Shown: positions 22,101-35,000 of the stretch, one piece after another
Layout of the letters: each line of letters starts with the position of its first letter
How positions within the stretch are numbered: the stretch's first letter is position 1
Notes under the pieces: generated by a model
Told to the model about the DNA's origin: nothing
The model's database searches: none
The model's input: only the letters and a program-made list of their open reading frames with translations
DNA from: Galaxea fascicularis
Taxonomy: Eukaryota > Cnidaria > Anthozoa > Scleractinia > Euphylliidae
Reading direction: 5' to 3'
DNA length: 64,000 nucleotides
NCBI GenBank assembly: GCA_948470475.1
Contig: OX419337.1
Coordinates: 21,562,306-21,626,305 of the forward strand
Made by a program: the position numbers and the translations under genes

Positions 22101-24771
22101 AAATGAACGTTTGTGAGCATTACTTTCACTTGAAGCTGTTTGCTTTGAATTCCACAAGGTGATCGTCACTTATGAGTCTGAGGATGAAATCTTAAGGTGT
22201 GACCATTCACACGAAAGCTACTGAATTTTAATCAGCTCCACAAGATGGTTCTAACTTTTGGATCTGTAGATGAAATATTCAGGGACAAAGCTATTGAAGG
22301 TACTTTTATAAGGTGGTGCCACTATAATTAAAAATGGTGGATGCATATAAAATTGTTGCTTTTTTCTTAATGACAAACTGACAAAAATGTGTCTCAGAGA
22401 ACTATTAAAAATTACAAAATAATTACTGCAAGAGTCCTTCTTCTCCGACCTGTAAAACTCATATAGAACTTACCAAACTTGAGTACAATAATAAGGGAAT
22501 ATTACAATTTATTATGAAGACAAAAAAGTTGTTAAGTTTTTAAAGATTATTACAGAACACATCTAAGACCTCAAAAGATAAATTTGACTTCAGTTGCATT
22601 ATACATTGCATTAAAAAATAAAGCCTTCCAATTGCTTCAATTTGAGAGATCACAAGCAGAACCAAAACTCTGATGACTTCATAATTTCACTTCATTAGGC
22701 AGACTTAACGCTTCACACGCATCGCTTGCTTCATCTTTTTTGCAATTTCCATCTTTAGCAAATATGAACACAAATTCATCTCCTTGGTGGAACAGATTTC
22801 TGAGAAATTGTAAAATTAAGTTCTATTTAGTTAGTTTTGCATTGTAATGGTAAATGCATCAATTTTAAAATAATAGCACTTTATAAACAAGTAGTTACAG
22901 AATCACATCTTGAATATTATGTTACATGTGAACACAAAACTTTAAAACTGTGCTCTACTTCAGTAATAAAAGTTATAGTTTAAAGGAGCAAATAAAGTGC
23001 TACGTCATTAAAAATTTCTACAGAGTTAACCCTTTAATCTCAAAGATCAAAATTTAAATTCCCATCTGTTGTCCCTACACATTTCTTATAGAAGTAATAG
23101 GGAGAAATTGGTAAAACATAAAAAATATTCACCTTGTGTGATCCTGTTCTTAATTATTGTGACCACTCTGTTTCATAAAGCCTTGATATCACAAGGAAAC
23201 ATTTGATGCTAATCACCCTTAGGTTTAAATGGGTAAATTAAAGATGCTTCTTTAAACTGTTAATTTTATGTTAACTAGGGTGAAACCTTTCGAGAGTCAA
23301 ATAAGCCAAAGAACAAAGGTTGTGTATTTTGCAAACAGTTGATGAGCAGCACAAAAGAAACAGGTGGAAAACATTCAAAATTATTGAACTAAAACCACAA
23401 CAAAGAACAAGCCAATGAAACACCATGACAGATAATTTAGAATTCACAATGGCAACCTTGTTAATTACTAATTAACTTGACAACACTTCAATTGAGTTAA
23501 GTGTCAATACCTCGGTGAAAACATTTTGAACTTGCTATATGATCAAAACATTGCCAAAACTCCAGTTTAATTGTTACTACTTATAATGTGTCTCTGAGAT
23601 GTTTAAGGGGGATCTTGGGATTCAAAATAGGAATGGTTTTTATCACTCTTCCAGAGGCTGTCAACAGGCCATTGCCAGATCAGAGGGTAAGAAAAAATAA
23701 TGGAAAGATTGAGAGAGATAAACAAACTACATTACACAAGGACATAAATGGCCCTTAAGTCTCCTCACCCTATTCTCCTATTAGATTCAAGGCAATAGCT
23801 TTTCATTCTAAAAATTTACTATTTTTTAGCAAGTTAAATTTGTTAAGAAAGCATCATAGCCAAGCCCTGTTCAATAGCTTTATTTAAATTACTACTCATG
23901 TACTGTAAGGTTAAATTGTAAATACTGGCAAAAGATATTCTGTCATGAGATAGCCTGGTTTGTATTGCCCTCGGGAAGGTTTAACTGTTCAAGTGCTGTA
24001 CTTTATAAGTAGTGATAGCAATAACAATATTTAAAAAACTAAATATTACACTGAAAACCGTCACATCTGCTAAGTGTTGATATTAAGGGATCAGAAATAT
24101 TAAAAGAAAGAATTGTCATCGGTAATAACTTCACTTCAGTAAAAATTATAAAAACGGAATGTTGTTACAGTAAGACTATAACATATATTAAGCTTAAGTA
24201 TTCAAAGGATAGTTTAGAAAGTGAAATCCAACGCAAAGCCATAACACTTGAAGAAATTACTTCAGCCTACTTCAAATTATGGAAAAATACTCAGAAAACG
24301 GAAGGATTGGTGAAATAGCGGCATAAAGACTGTCAAGAGGAAATCAGTAAATGAAAGCTTAATTTAACTTCTTTTATTAAATTCCAGAACTAAAAGTTTC
24401 AAAAATAAGCTAACTCTTATGGATGAGCTTGATAGTTGGATAACATCGATTAAAGCTAAATTCCTGCAAAAGTAGGTAATCGAGTTTGACGGCCTGCTTA
24501 ACACGACTGAGCAAGCACAACATTGTCTGTCCTTCGTCTGGATAAGCAATTAAGCGCCGTGAGACGAACCAAAACAAAATAAAATTTTCACGATGAGATC
24601 AGACTGCGTTTGAAAATGTATGGATCCTAAGACAAGCACGAATACTAAAACAACCGCAGTGAGGTGTATACCTGAATTTTGATGGACATCTACGTTTGCG
24701 GCATAAGCGACCAAAGACGAGTATAACGCCAAAAGAAAAAGACACAAGCTTTTGAAGAGGAGACAAACCAT
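19124..24771 (-). CDS. Secreted CULT-domain (cereblon-type ligand-binding) protein
   Basis: Exons in transcript order are 24771-24672 (signal peptide [20 protein letters not shown], cleavage probably near AYA/AN), 22799-22691, 22065-21858, 21084-21029, 20913-20834, 19874-19729 and 19167-19124 (stop). CULT features in order are [15 protein letters not shown] (first CxxC zinc pair), FKNPHG then [27 protein letters not shown] (second CxxC) and MGW. The three tryptophans of WFPGYAW and MGW match the drug- and ligand-binding cage of cereblon. A His/Asp-rich stretch ([10 protein letters not shown]) and [11 protein letters not shown] follow. No LON domain is present. Phases agree from 22799 to the stop, but exon 1 (phase 1) does not join the 22799 exon (needs phase 2), so a small exon probably lies between 22800 and 24671. 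The fold binds uracil- or thalidomide-like rings in relatives; the natural ligand is unknown. Confidence 0.85.
19555..19690. repeat. (GACT)n tetranucleotide repeat
   Basis: About 135 bp of GACT, GATT and GACC tetramers within the last intron of the CULT gene, some 40 bp from its 19729-19874 exon. Low complexity. Confidence 0.85.
20425..20555 (-). mobile_element. tRNA-derived SINE (minus strand)
   Basis: Read on the minus strand: GTTAGAGCATTGCACCGGTA (box A side), CACGGGTTCAAACCCC (good box B), then ATTAAAGTCCTGAG, a short A/T run and a body with ATAAATTGCGTCCACAACTG and GAGGATC. I recognise this as a SINE type common in cnidarian sequence, from memory and not a search. It lies in an intron of the CULT gene in the same orientation as that gene. 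Confidence 0.7.
23036..23237. mobile_element. TTAA MITE of the CTCTAAGATCAAAATTT family, copy 2
   Basis: TTAACCCTTTAATCTCAAAG and GATCAAAATTTAAATTCCC at the left, ending GTTTAAATGGGTAAATT, where the right TTAA edge has decayed. The interior (TTGTCCCTACACATTTCT, GTGACCACTCTGTTT) matches the copy at 18270-18450. Confidence 0.65.
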
Positions 24772-26093
24772 TTCGACCTTCTTAATCAAAGTATTGTTCG
24801 CTTGCATTGCATGGTGGGTGCAGTTTTGTTACGCGAAAGTGAGGTTGCCTCGTTGAACGTGAAAACGAGGCAAAAGTTTCCCTTTACTCGGTCTTTTCAT
24901 CCGCGCGGAGCGAGTGGCGAAAAACCTTCGAACACTGGATGCAACACCAAAAAATGAAATGACAAGCAAACTTCAAAGAAAGCCCCCATTTCCTTCCCAA
25001 ATCAACAACTGGGCCTGGAAACCAAAGTGCTGCGGCTTGATCAAGTGTGATCATGTAAGTATTTGGTTTGATTTCGCCTGCGACTCGGTTTTGAAATTGA
25101 GATAAATTATTGTTTTGATACATTGAGTTGGCATTGAGGAGGTTTTGTAGCCAGCTGAGTGAACCGTAACGAGTCAACATCCACTAACTACAAGGCATTT
25201 TAATTATTGCCAGGATTTTATAACCATGTGACAAATTGGTAAATTGTTTTTCTCTTTCCTTTAATGCGCTTACAATTCTTTCGAAGTTATTCTTGAATCG
25301 CTTTTGTGCGTACGGTCTCTCGCCGTGCATAAATAATAGAAACATTTTAACTAAGCTACATTCTTTACATTGTTTACTTAAGAAATTCAACAGAGCGACA
25401 AAAATTTTATCTTCCGCTAGAATTTTTTTGGAGTAGAGTCCACAGTAATACGAAACCTTTCTTCTGAAATACGTTGCCTTCTTCATTACAAGTTTTTTCT
25501 CGTCTCTAATGAAACTTTAAATGGCAAAAACATTGCCTTTTAAATATTAATTTCACATGTTTCCGGATTGCAGGAAAACGAATAAAAAGTATTGCTCGAG
25601 GCTGGAATTAACGTTCAACTTCTTCAATTGTGGGTTATTGTTTGAAAAGTTACATTTTCGAGGGTCAAGCGTTATTTTCCCTTCTCGTGGCGTATTTTGA
25701 CCTTTGCAAAACGTTCCAATGGTGTTTTTTCGCACGTGTTGTTAGTTGGTCAGAAGCGAACCACGTGTTTACACTTCAGCCCGTGAGGCCCCATGGGATT
25801 ATCCTAATCTGACAAGCCAGCGACGGCCATGCCAAGAATGGCCTTTCTTTCATAGGCCTTTTGCATCCGGTTAGTTCAGTGACCATCCTTTGTGATAGAT
25901 TTGTTGTAACACAGAATTTGAGGTCACAAGTAACTGCTCTACATGTCCTGCGGATTATTTTTGCGGTTGAATTCTCCGCTTCTTCGCAATTTTTGCAAGC
26001 TCTGCAAGTCACACCCCCGTATTGGTACGAGTTACAATGCGCTGAGGTCGTTGTTGACTGTAGGACGTTTTTTGTTCTCTTTAGATCCGTCCA
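24772..26093. promoter_or_regulatory. Intergenic region between divergent CULT and Pumilio genes
   Basis: About 1.3 kb separate the two divergent start codons, so it should hold both 5' UTRs and promoters. Overlapping reading frames here have no recognisable domain and I take them as chance. CCACGTG occurs near 25760. An in-frame ATG at 24807 could lengthen the CULT protein by 12 residues but would put charged residues before the signal peptide. Confidence 0.4.
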
Positions 26094-29000
26094 ATGAGTT
26101 TTCCATGTGTTCTTGGTATGAACGAAGTTGGATGGGAAGATGGAGCGTACCACAACAATGGTATGACTCCAAAACTTGGTGGACGCACCAATAATGGTGG
26201 ATCGAAGACGACAAACCAAGGCTTTGAAATCGTAGGTGGAAAGTCAAACGGTGAAGTCGCAAGCTACCTCTTTCAACGTCAAGGCGTCGCTACAAGCTTT
26301 TCCAAAACAGTTGCAGAAAACGATAAAAGCAATTTTTCGGGCCAGCGATGGTCTTCAGTTGGTGAAGGAATGTCAGACCAAGTAAGGGTTTTAGTTAGCT
26401 TGTTAACATAACACAAACGCTAGCTTTTATGTTTATATGCAGGGATTTGTTTGCGAATGTGGACTGATTCGAAAAAATGTTTGCGAAATAATAGCGTCCA
26501 CCTTTGCAACGAAGAACTGCGTGTTTAATTGTCGATTTTTGCACAGACTGGCGAAACATTCATTCTGAATTTTGTAGCGTGAATTGAATCGCACTTCTCT
26601 TCAATTTCTCAGTTACAAATTACATACCCTCGTGTGTTGTACTCGAAACATTGAAGGTAGCGTCGTTCTATTTACACGGCAGCGTCGTGTTATTTTTTCT
26701 TGTATTTTTTGCGAATCTTACATGCAAGGAGATAATTTGACGACGGAAATGCAGAATTTGCAATCGAACTGCATCTGACTAAGAGTGGCTTCGATGACGA
26801 AATAAGTCTGCTTGAATGAAGCTGCGTTCGATCTGTTTTCTTTTCCCTGTCGCTTTGCAAACTCGCTGATGTTATGTACAAAGAGAGAATGTATGTCTCT
26901 TATTTAAACAAGGATTTCTTTGTCACAGCTTTGTGATTTCATATTTTTCTGCACGGACGACATTGAATGATCCAGCCAACAACAATATCAGTATGAAATT
27001 TAAGTTGGCTGTTGTCTCAAATTGAAAATGAAAGGATTCAAGTCCCTTCATTGAAAATGCTGTTTTCAACAGCCTTGTTCTCTTCTACCTTTTCCAACCA
27101 GAGAATTAAGAATTGGATTTAAAATAAATTAAATTGTGTTTTTGTAAATACAAATTTTTGTTGTTGTGAGAATTAGACCTTTTGGAAACTCATAAGAATT
27201 GAATCAATCACCCCTCCGAAGATACATTGATTATGCCCCCTGTGGAACTGATTACTTGTACTTTCTTGTGCTACAACAAGCATGAGTGAATCTGTGTTGA
27301 GCATTCTCCTATCACAATTTGATGATGGTTAGATTGAAGGCACTTGCACAAATGTCCCCTTTTGGTTTTATTTGTGAAGCGGAAGGGCTCTGAACTAAAC
27401 ATTCAACTTGTCAATTAGCAAATTATGTAATGGTCAGTTTTTCAAAGGTATGCATTTATTATTATAGTATTTGAAACTTGATCTTGACATTTAAATAGTT
27501 GTTTAAACCAAAGTTTTCTGTTATTGTCTGGGATAATTTTGTGAGTTTCTCACAAATTATCTACAGCCCATCAGGCTTGTTTATGTTGGTTTTGTGATTC
27601 TATCTGATAGCATACTGGGAGGTAAAATAAAATAAGAGTAATATGTTAACTCCAAGCAGTTATGCTATTGATTCTTAGTTATTTTCTGTACCATTTTCGT
27701 CTTGATTTCCCTGTGAACTTGGTGTGCCAAAATTTTATATTCATTTTTGGTTGAAGAAGGAATTGTAGTATCAACAGAATTCTTACTTTGCAATAGCGTC
27801 AATCTATTCCTATTTTTTTCTTTGAAGTGACTATTGTTGCATTCTGGAGCATAAGGCCTGTTATAAACTTGGCATTTCTCCTGTCCAATCTAATTCAGAA
27901 ATAAAATGCATGTGAAGTTCGACATTTAAAAGTATTAAATTTGACTGATTTGAATAGATGTTATTTCTACTGCATCTTCCACTGAGCCAGTCATACATTC
28001 AACAGAAGTTTGACAGTTGTTTTATATGTAGAATGTCACATGCACTGAATAGGATGCACAAATTAAGTTAAATTATGCTTTACCCATGATTCTAAATTTC
28101 TTTTTTAATGCCTTAAATCATAACCATGAGCTAAAAGCAACTACTGTTGAACCTCTCCATAACAACCAACTTGGGAACAGAGGAAAGTGGTCATTGTAGA
28201 GAGGTGGGGGTGCAATATGACACCTGTTTGGGAGGAAGACATTTTTCTTTGAAAAAACTTGGTTACTGTAGCATGTAAATATGTAACACAAGATACATAT
28301 CAATAAAACCAAAACTTAACCCATTGACTACCGTGCCAGCCAAAACCGGTCGCAAAAGACTACCATGCTTCAAAACATTGCAGCTTTCTCAATCACATGA
28401 ATATTGCCTTAATTGTCAGTTGTGAACACGAAATGGAATATCCTTTAAATTTGGATATCCAATAAATGCAAGAAACGTAGTGATTTCTACCAAATGTGAC
28501 CTTTTGAGTTTGGACAAGAATGAAAATGAAGTTTTTGACAACAAAGAGAAGCGACGAAAATGCCCCTTTTTGCCTTTATGTTTTTTAGAGAAATCATTGT
28601 CGAAAAACAAAACTTCGACCATCATAACAAAATTTAGTACTTTTTCTAGCTTAGAAATGACTTTTTTGTTCACATTCTTCTCCTGAGTGTAGATACAGCC
28701 TTTTTTCCAGTGCATTCGGGTCTTCCCACCAATTTAAATATCTCAACCACACTGCATGCTGGGAAATAACAAGAATTTTTGACAGCGCCCGTTCCTTCTC
28801 CCGATTCTTTCACATATAAACTAAGTCTACAGCCACTCCGACCTACCACCAAAAATTCATGCTTGTGGTGATCTTCAGTGCTCACAAATTCCAAAATATG
28901 TGGTGGTAGGTCGAGAAATTCATCAATAGTCGAGTCCCAAAGGTACTAAGTGTCAGACCGGCCAAATTCCCAGTTCGTCGAGTAACAAGCCAAATTCGAC

Positions 29001-32000
29001 AACAGAGTACATCACCTTGCTTGGTTCTTTGAGAAAGTGGACTCTTAGCTACGGTCACGCTTAACGATGCTCATCAGGCAGCCACTACAGTTGAAAAATG
29101 GCTGTAAACTTAGCAACAATCGCAAGCAAACCCAACTTGGGCTGTTGTTGTAGTTCTACGGATGAAAAATAGCTACGTCGTAATGACATTTTCAGAAACC
29201 TTGAGCCTACAGTGCCTTAGGGCAGCACCACTTTCCATGGTAGTTTCAAATAGAGTCACAATATACTATGGATCGTATATAGGTGGAAAATCACTCCGAA
29301 AACGTAAAAACAGCTGGTAGTCAATGGGTTAATGTTCAGTAGAAAAAGGTTAACAAGACAAAGCAAGGTAAAGGAAGCACATCAGTTTTAATCAGCTTCA
29401 TCTTCCACAAAAGTGACAACTTCATTGCTTAAGTTAGGTACCTCCAGTAGCTCATTTGACTTCATTCCTCCAGTCAACATGGCCTTTTAAGAGAAATGAG
29501 GGCTTTGTATACTGTCATTGATTAACTTTTGGTCATTGAGAGGTTAAAATAAGAGTGAATGTATGAACAGTCAGCCAGGACAAAAATAAATGTCCCTTGT
29601 ACAGAGGTTCATGGCATTACTGTAGGTTTGGCTGTTAGTTAAATTCAACTTTTAAAATCAATTGTTGAATTAAATATTTAGGTGGACCCAAAATAGGTAT
29701 TAGATTTGGCACATGTGAAATACCTAAGGCATGCAATAGTTTTTTTTTGTAAGTTTCTACCTATAGAATTCCATCATTGTGTTTGTGTTTTGTCCAGCGT
29801 GACACCCAGTGAGTTGGCCCTCACTGGCTCTGTCTGAATGGCTGATAGGAGCTGAGTGTCCTTGAGACACATCACCCATGATGTCTGTTCCTTGCCATAT
29901 CGCTGGAGATCAAAACTGCCCCCAGTGTCTCACTGGTTGGGTGCAGTGCTCTGTATATTCCTTGTGCTTCCCATAGTCACTATGTGGCCATTACTGGGGA
30001 GATAAACCATACAATGAACAGTTGTTTTTCTGTCATGTAGTTCATTTGCGTGCTATTATTTTCTTGTTGTGTTTACAAAGGTAATTGTTCCGCTTACATA
30101 TTAAGTTACATGTTTGGTTCATCATCCTTTATCCAGTAATTTCCAGGTTCATAGTGCATATTTTTGGTGTAGTCTTTTGCAATGTATTATAGAAAAGTGA
30201 AGTAAGAGGGTGAAATGCTGTGGACTTCTGTTCTACCATTTCTTGTAGCAAACAGTTAAGATTCTGTATGACTGCCTGCAAATCAGTGATTCCATTGTAC
30301 AGTACCTTATTTAGGAATGTTTTTGCTGCTCTGGTGGATACATGTATCGACATATTGACAAGCATGCTTATTATATATGTAGTATTGAAGCTTTAAAAGG
30401 AAAAGTTGATTTTCTTTCAGCATGGGTAAATTGGCATGTCACTGCAAGGCTTTGTAATATTTATCTAACTAATTTGTTCTTTCAGACAAATAGCAAAGAT
30501 GGAGAATTGGAGGACAAGTTTCAGAGCTTGTCTTTAAACAACAATGAAAAGAAGGCTGACACACCAATAGAGGAGGTAGCTACTTCTGAAATACAGATAA
30601 CTAAAACAAGAAATCTGATTACTTGATGCTATCTAGGGAGGATTATCAAGATGCAAAGACGTTAAAAAGTCACAAAGCTGAGTTGTTTGCATTCTCTTGC
30701 CCACTATCTGCAAGCTTCTCAGCAAGGGAATGACAACATAGACAAATACTGTTGATGTTAAAGTGCTGTCCTTGTCCAGACCCACTTTTCCTGTAAGTCT
30801 TGCACCACACAGAAACCCTTGAAATAGGACACATTTTTACAGAACCCGGTTTCAATAAGACATTCGGGAGACAAACAATGTATATGCAGTTGCAATACTA
30901 TCCAATTTCTGCCAACAAACTGACATAAACAACCTACAGTCCCAGCAATTTTGCCATTAGAACTGTACATTTATACCTGAACACAAACTTCTCATGAGCA
31001 GACTCCTGTGCTTGGCTCCAAGGGGTGAGATTAAAGGTTTGACTGTTGTGTGAACCATATGCATACCAACCCTCTATGCAGTGCTTGCATTTATATTCCT
31101 TGTGTCGTTTTTTATAATTTATATAGATCGCTTCCACTGCAAAGAAACTATGGGATGTGCAGGACTCATGTGAAGATAACCAGGGAGGGATGACGTCAGG
31201 AATCTTTTTTGGGGAGCAGTGGAGAGAGACAGCATGGGGTCCATCAGTCCCTCACATGGCACCGTCCGAGCATGCCGTATCTCAGCCGATCATGGTCCAG
31301 CGTCCTACCAAAGGAGGCAGTTTTAATACCACTTCAGAATCACAGAGTGTTCTGTCCCCAAGGTCGGCCGATGGTGTGGGACTGAGTATGGTAGAGTATG
31401 TGTTAGCTTCATCACCTGGTGGACAAGAGCTTGATGCACAAATCATTAAAGCAGGATTTGTAAGTTGTTTTTATTATTTTGTGACATTGTTACATTGCAT
31501 GTTGTTTTGCAAATGGTTACCATGATTGCTAGATGCTGTTCATATTTGTGACTATTGTTTCCATATGCATTATTGTGCACACGCACTGATATTAGGGAGT
31601 TTAAGAAACAAGGACAGCAGGGGCAACAAGAACCTCGTTTAAAAAATAATATAACTTCCTTTTGAAACTCTTTTGCAATCATTCCAATTTAACTTGGAAA
31701 ATGCTGGCAAACTCTCCAGGAACTAAGTTAGTATGAATGACGTCAAAGTAATGTAAAAAAAGAGGATTTTGTCGTCATACGGTCACATTCGCGAGAAAAC
31801 CTAAAATTTGGTCATTTCACGTTGTTGTTTTGCAGAGGATGGTAAAAAAAAAAAAAGAACAACTACAAGTGTTGTTTTTGCTCATTAAGCCCATTGTTTT
31901 GTGGCGTTCTCGTTGCCATCACCATCCTTATGTCTTAAATTCCCCATTGTTAGGTCAAGGGGTTTGAAAAGAGCCCCAAAATTATAACTTTAAATTTGTC

Positions 32001-35000
32001 ATTTAACATTTACATGTTGTTCCACAATTTTAATTTTTTTTTTTTTTTTGGAACCAGGCTTTTTTGGATACTGGCCATCTAGGAGGCATATTTTCCAATA
32101 AAAGTATAAGAGATTCAATGAATTTTCCTTGAATTTGTTTTAAAAGTGTCCATACACAAGATGACCAGACAGCCACCTGGCTAGGCCTGCTCAGAACTGT
32201 ATGGTAGCTGTCACAAGCAATAACACAGCATACAAATTAAACTTTTCCTATCTAAAACAACTTGATTGTGGTCATCAGCTACTCATTGGAAAATGAAAGC
32301 ATGAAGTATGTCCATTTTATGCAAAGTTTTGGAACTGTTTGCAAGTATAGGCTATTGTAGGTGTGAGGAAACCAGGCCTTGAGGTAGTTAAAACTCCGAA
32401 ACTGGCTATCGCTCTGCAGAGCACTTTCCCATCTTCTGATTTTTTATTTGCCCAGGGGCCAAAAGCCAATGGAGAGAGCAAAGAAGGGAAAGGAGGGTCA
32501 CCCTTTGAGGAGGCTACAGGAGAAGAGGTCCAAAATGCTTTACAGGATGAACAGGGTCATGAATCACCCAAGCCTGCACCTAAACAAAGTGGAGAGGATG
32601 ACATGGCTCCTGTCAGCTTCAGGTGAGATTTATGCAACAAAATTGGGGTCCAGTGATTCAAAAGCCATTAAGTGCTCATCTGGGATTAAAATAACTTTTG
32701 TAGAATTTCCTTTCTTATCTTTGAAAATGTTTTTAATTAAGGCAAAGAAAAGCTCAAGTTGAAACTGCAAGTCCAAAATAGGCTATAGATTTTACCAGGC
32801 TCTAAGTGAACATGAACTCTGCATTAGCCAAATCAGGCTTCGAACAACTGCTCAAGGATTTTTTTTCTTCTGTGAGCTTCAGGATTCTCTCTCCCCTAGC
32901 ACTGCACCTTAATTACGTACTGTGGGTACTGAATTCAGTAAAATTCTAGCCTTCTCTAAGATGTAAGATATCTTGCATTCTTGATTACAAGTACCAATAG
33001 CTAGTAAGTAGGAATAGTGTCCAACGTGACATCCAGTGAGTTGGCCCTCACTGGCTCTGTCTGAATGGCTGATAGGAGCTGAGTGTCCTTGAGACACATC
33101 ACCCATGATGTCTGTTCCTTGCCATGTCGTTGGAGATCAAAACTGCCCCCAGTGTCTCACTGGTTGGGTGCAGTGCTCTGTATATTCCTTGTGCTTCCCA
33201 TAGTCACTATGTGGCCATTACCGGGGAGATAAACCATACAATGAACAGTAGTTTTACCTCTCTTGGCAAAATCTCAGGGTGCTATATCTGGTGTAGTGGT
33301 TTTCTTTTTCATTTAGTCAACCAGCTACCATTAAAGGAATACCGTAAACACCGGCGTATAAGCCGCACTCGCAGATAAGCCGCACCCCGAGTTTGGCAAC
33401 TCAAATTTTGGAAAAAAATTTTTTTAAGAAATTGAAATAAATCAATGGTGGAGTCTTGAGAAAGATGTCTTACATGTAAATGCAGTGTTTCTTCAAGTTT
33501 CTTGCACGTGTTAACCCGCGTATTAACTCACCAACATTTAAAACAGAGAATACGAAAGCTCTTATCTATAATTTTAGCTCTCTAATAGTATGAAAATCCC
33601 AGTTAGACATAACTTTGATCTTTCTCTGGCATTTTCAATCCAGTATTTTTCATTCCTGTCCATTTCTCAATAGAATTTACATACGACTACACCTGATGAA
33701 CGTTTCGGTTCGTTCGTAGCTTAGTAACCAGGCATTTGATCAGGAGATGGAGTACTGGAAACGAGTAGATTTTTACTACCACACACACAACGTTTTATCA
33801 ATAACAAGACATTTATTTTCAAAAACTCGTTGCTCGAAGAGAGTTCGATAATCAATTCGACGAGTTTGCCGTAAAAGTATTGAACGGCGAAGAAACGGTC
33901 GGCCATTTACCACGCAAATACTCGAGAATAGCATGGTATTTTCTCGCTCGTGGTGGATCGATTTCTGTCCAAGTGAGCAGCCATCGACGACATTGTAAAC
34001 AACTTTGTGGCGCAATGGAGATTCCCTACCGAGTGACATTCACCTGCTCAAGAAAGGCAATGTTAAACCGCTTAAAAGCTCTTTTAATGAAGGTTTAATC
34101 ATTATATGTAAGCTCACATAAAAACGGCTCTTTCAGGAGCCACCAAACTCGTAAAAGCAATGATCAATGCGGATTGTGGTATAGTTTTATGAAGTTCTTA
34201 CTATTTTGCTACACAGGTCTATACAGACTGTAGAATTTTCGCTGAAAATTGTTAATTTATGCAAATTTACGGCATGGTGTCCAGATGTTCTTGCAGATAA
34301 GCCGCATCCCCGATTTGATACGAAAATTTTGAGCAAAAAGGTGCGGCTTAAACGCCGGTGTTTACGGTATTTTATTATATTTTTAACCTTTTTTGTGTGT
34401 TTTGTATGTATTTTCTTGTCAAATTAAGTTCATTCACGAAGAGTACCAAGAATATGTTTAACAAAAAATTCTGAAAACAAACCCCCATACTGCTTGGGAG
34501 TTCTAAATGATGGTTTTTGTATCAAAATCCAAGTTCTGAAAGTATATACTGTACCATAATTCTTCTGTTTTAATTTCGTGCTCTTTGCCACAGTCCTTTT
34601 GTATTTTTGAAGATTTATTTGATTCAAAAACAAGACCTTGACCTTGAAAAACAAAGGACTTAAATTATGCATCTCCTTGAAGATTGATTCTAAAGAAGGG
34701 CTATGAAATATTAATGAGGTTTGTCTGCACAGAGCAGGCCTTTGATTTTGGACCTGATCACTTTGATCTGTTTTCCTAAGAGAATTCCATCTATTCAGGA
34801 AATTTAAGACAAGTTTCAGGACTGGAAAAACAATGATTAAGACTTGGGAAGTTTTTGTGGTTTTGCTGAGATATCCTTGATATATCAATATTTTTACATG
34901 ATTGGTGTTGTCAGGTACAGTGCATGCCTAGCTTTCCTTCCCTGTTAACTTTGTTATCATATTTTTTCCTGTAATTTGTAAACCCCCTCAAGTGTTCTTG

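Noticed and set aside
25776..26262. Overlapping minus- and plus-strand frames upstream of Pumilio exon 1
   Set aside because: They overlap the Pumilio first exon in antisense or its 5' UTR; no similarity to any family recognised.
34430..34888. 152-codon minus-strand frame in Pumilio intron 4
   Set aside because: No domain, low-complexity Lys/Leu/Phe composition of AT-rich DNA, antisense in an intron; most likely chance.
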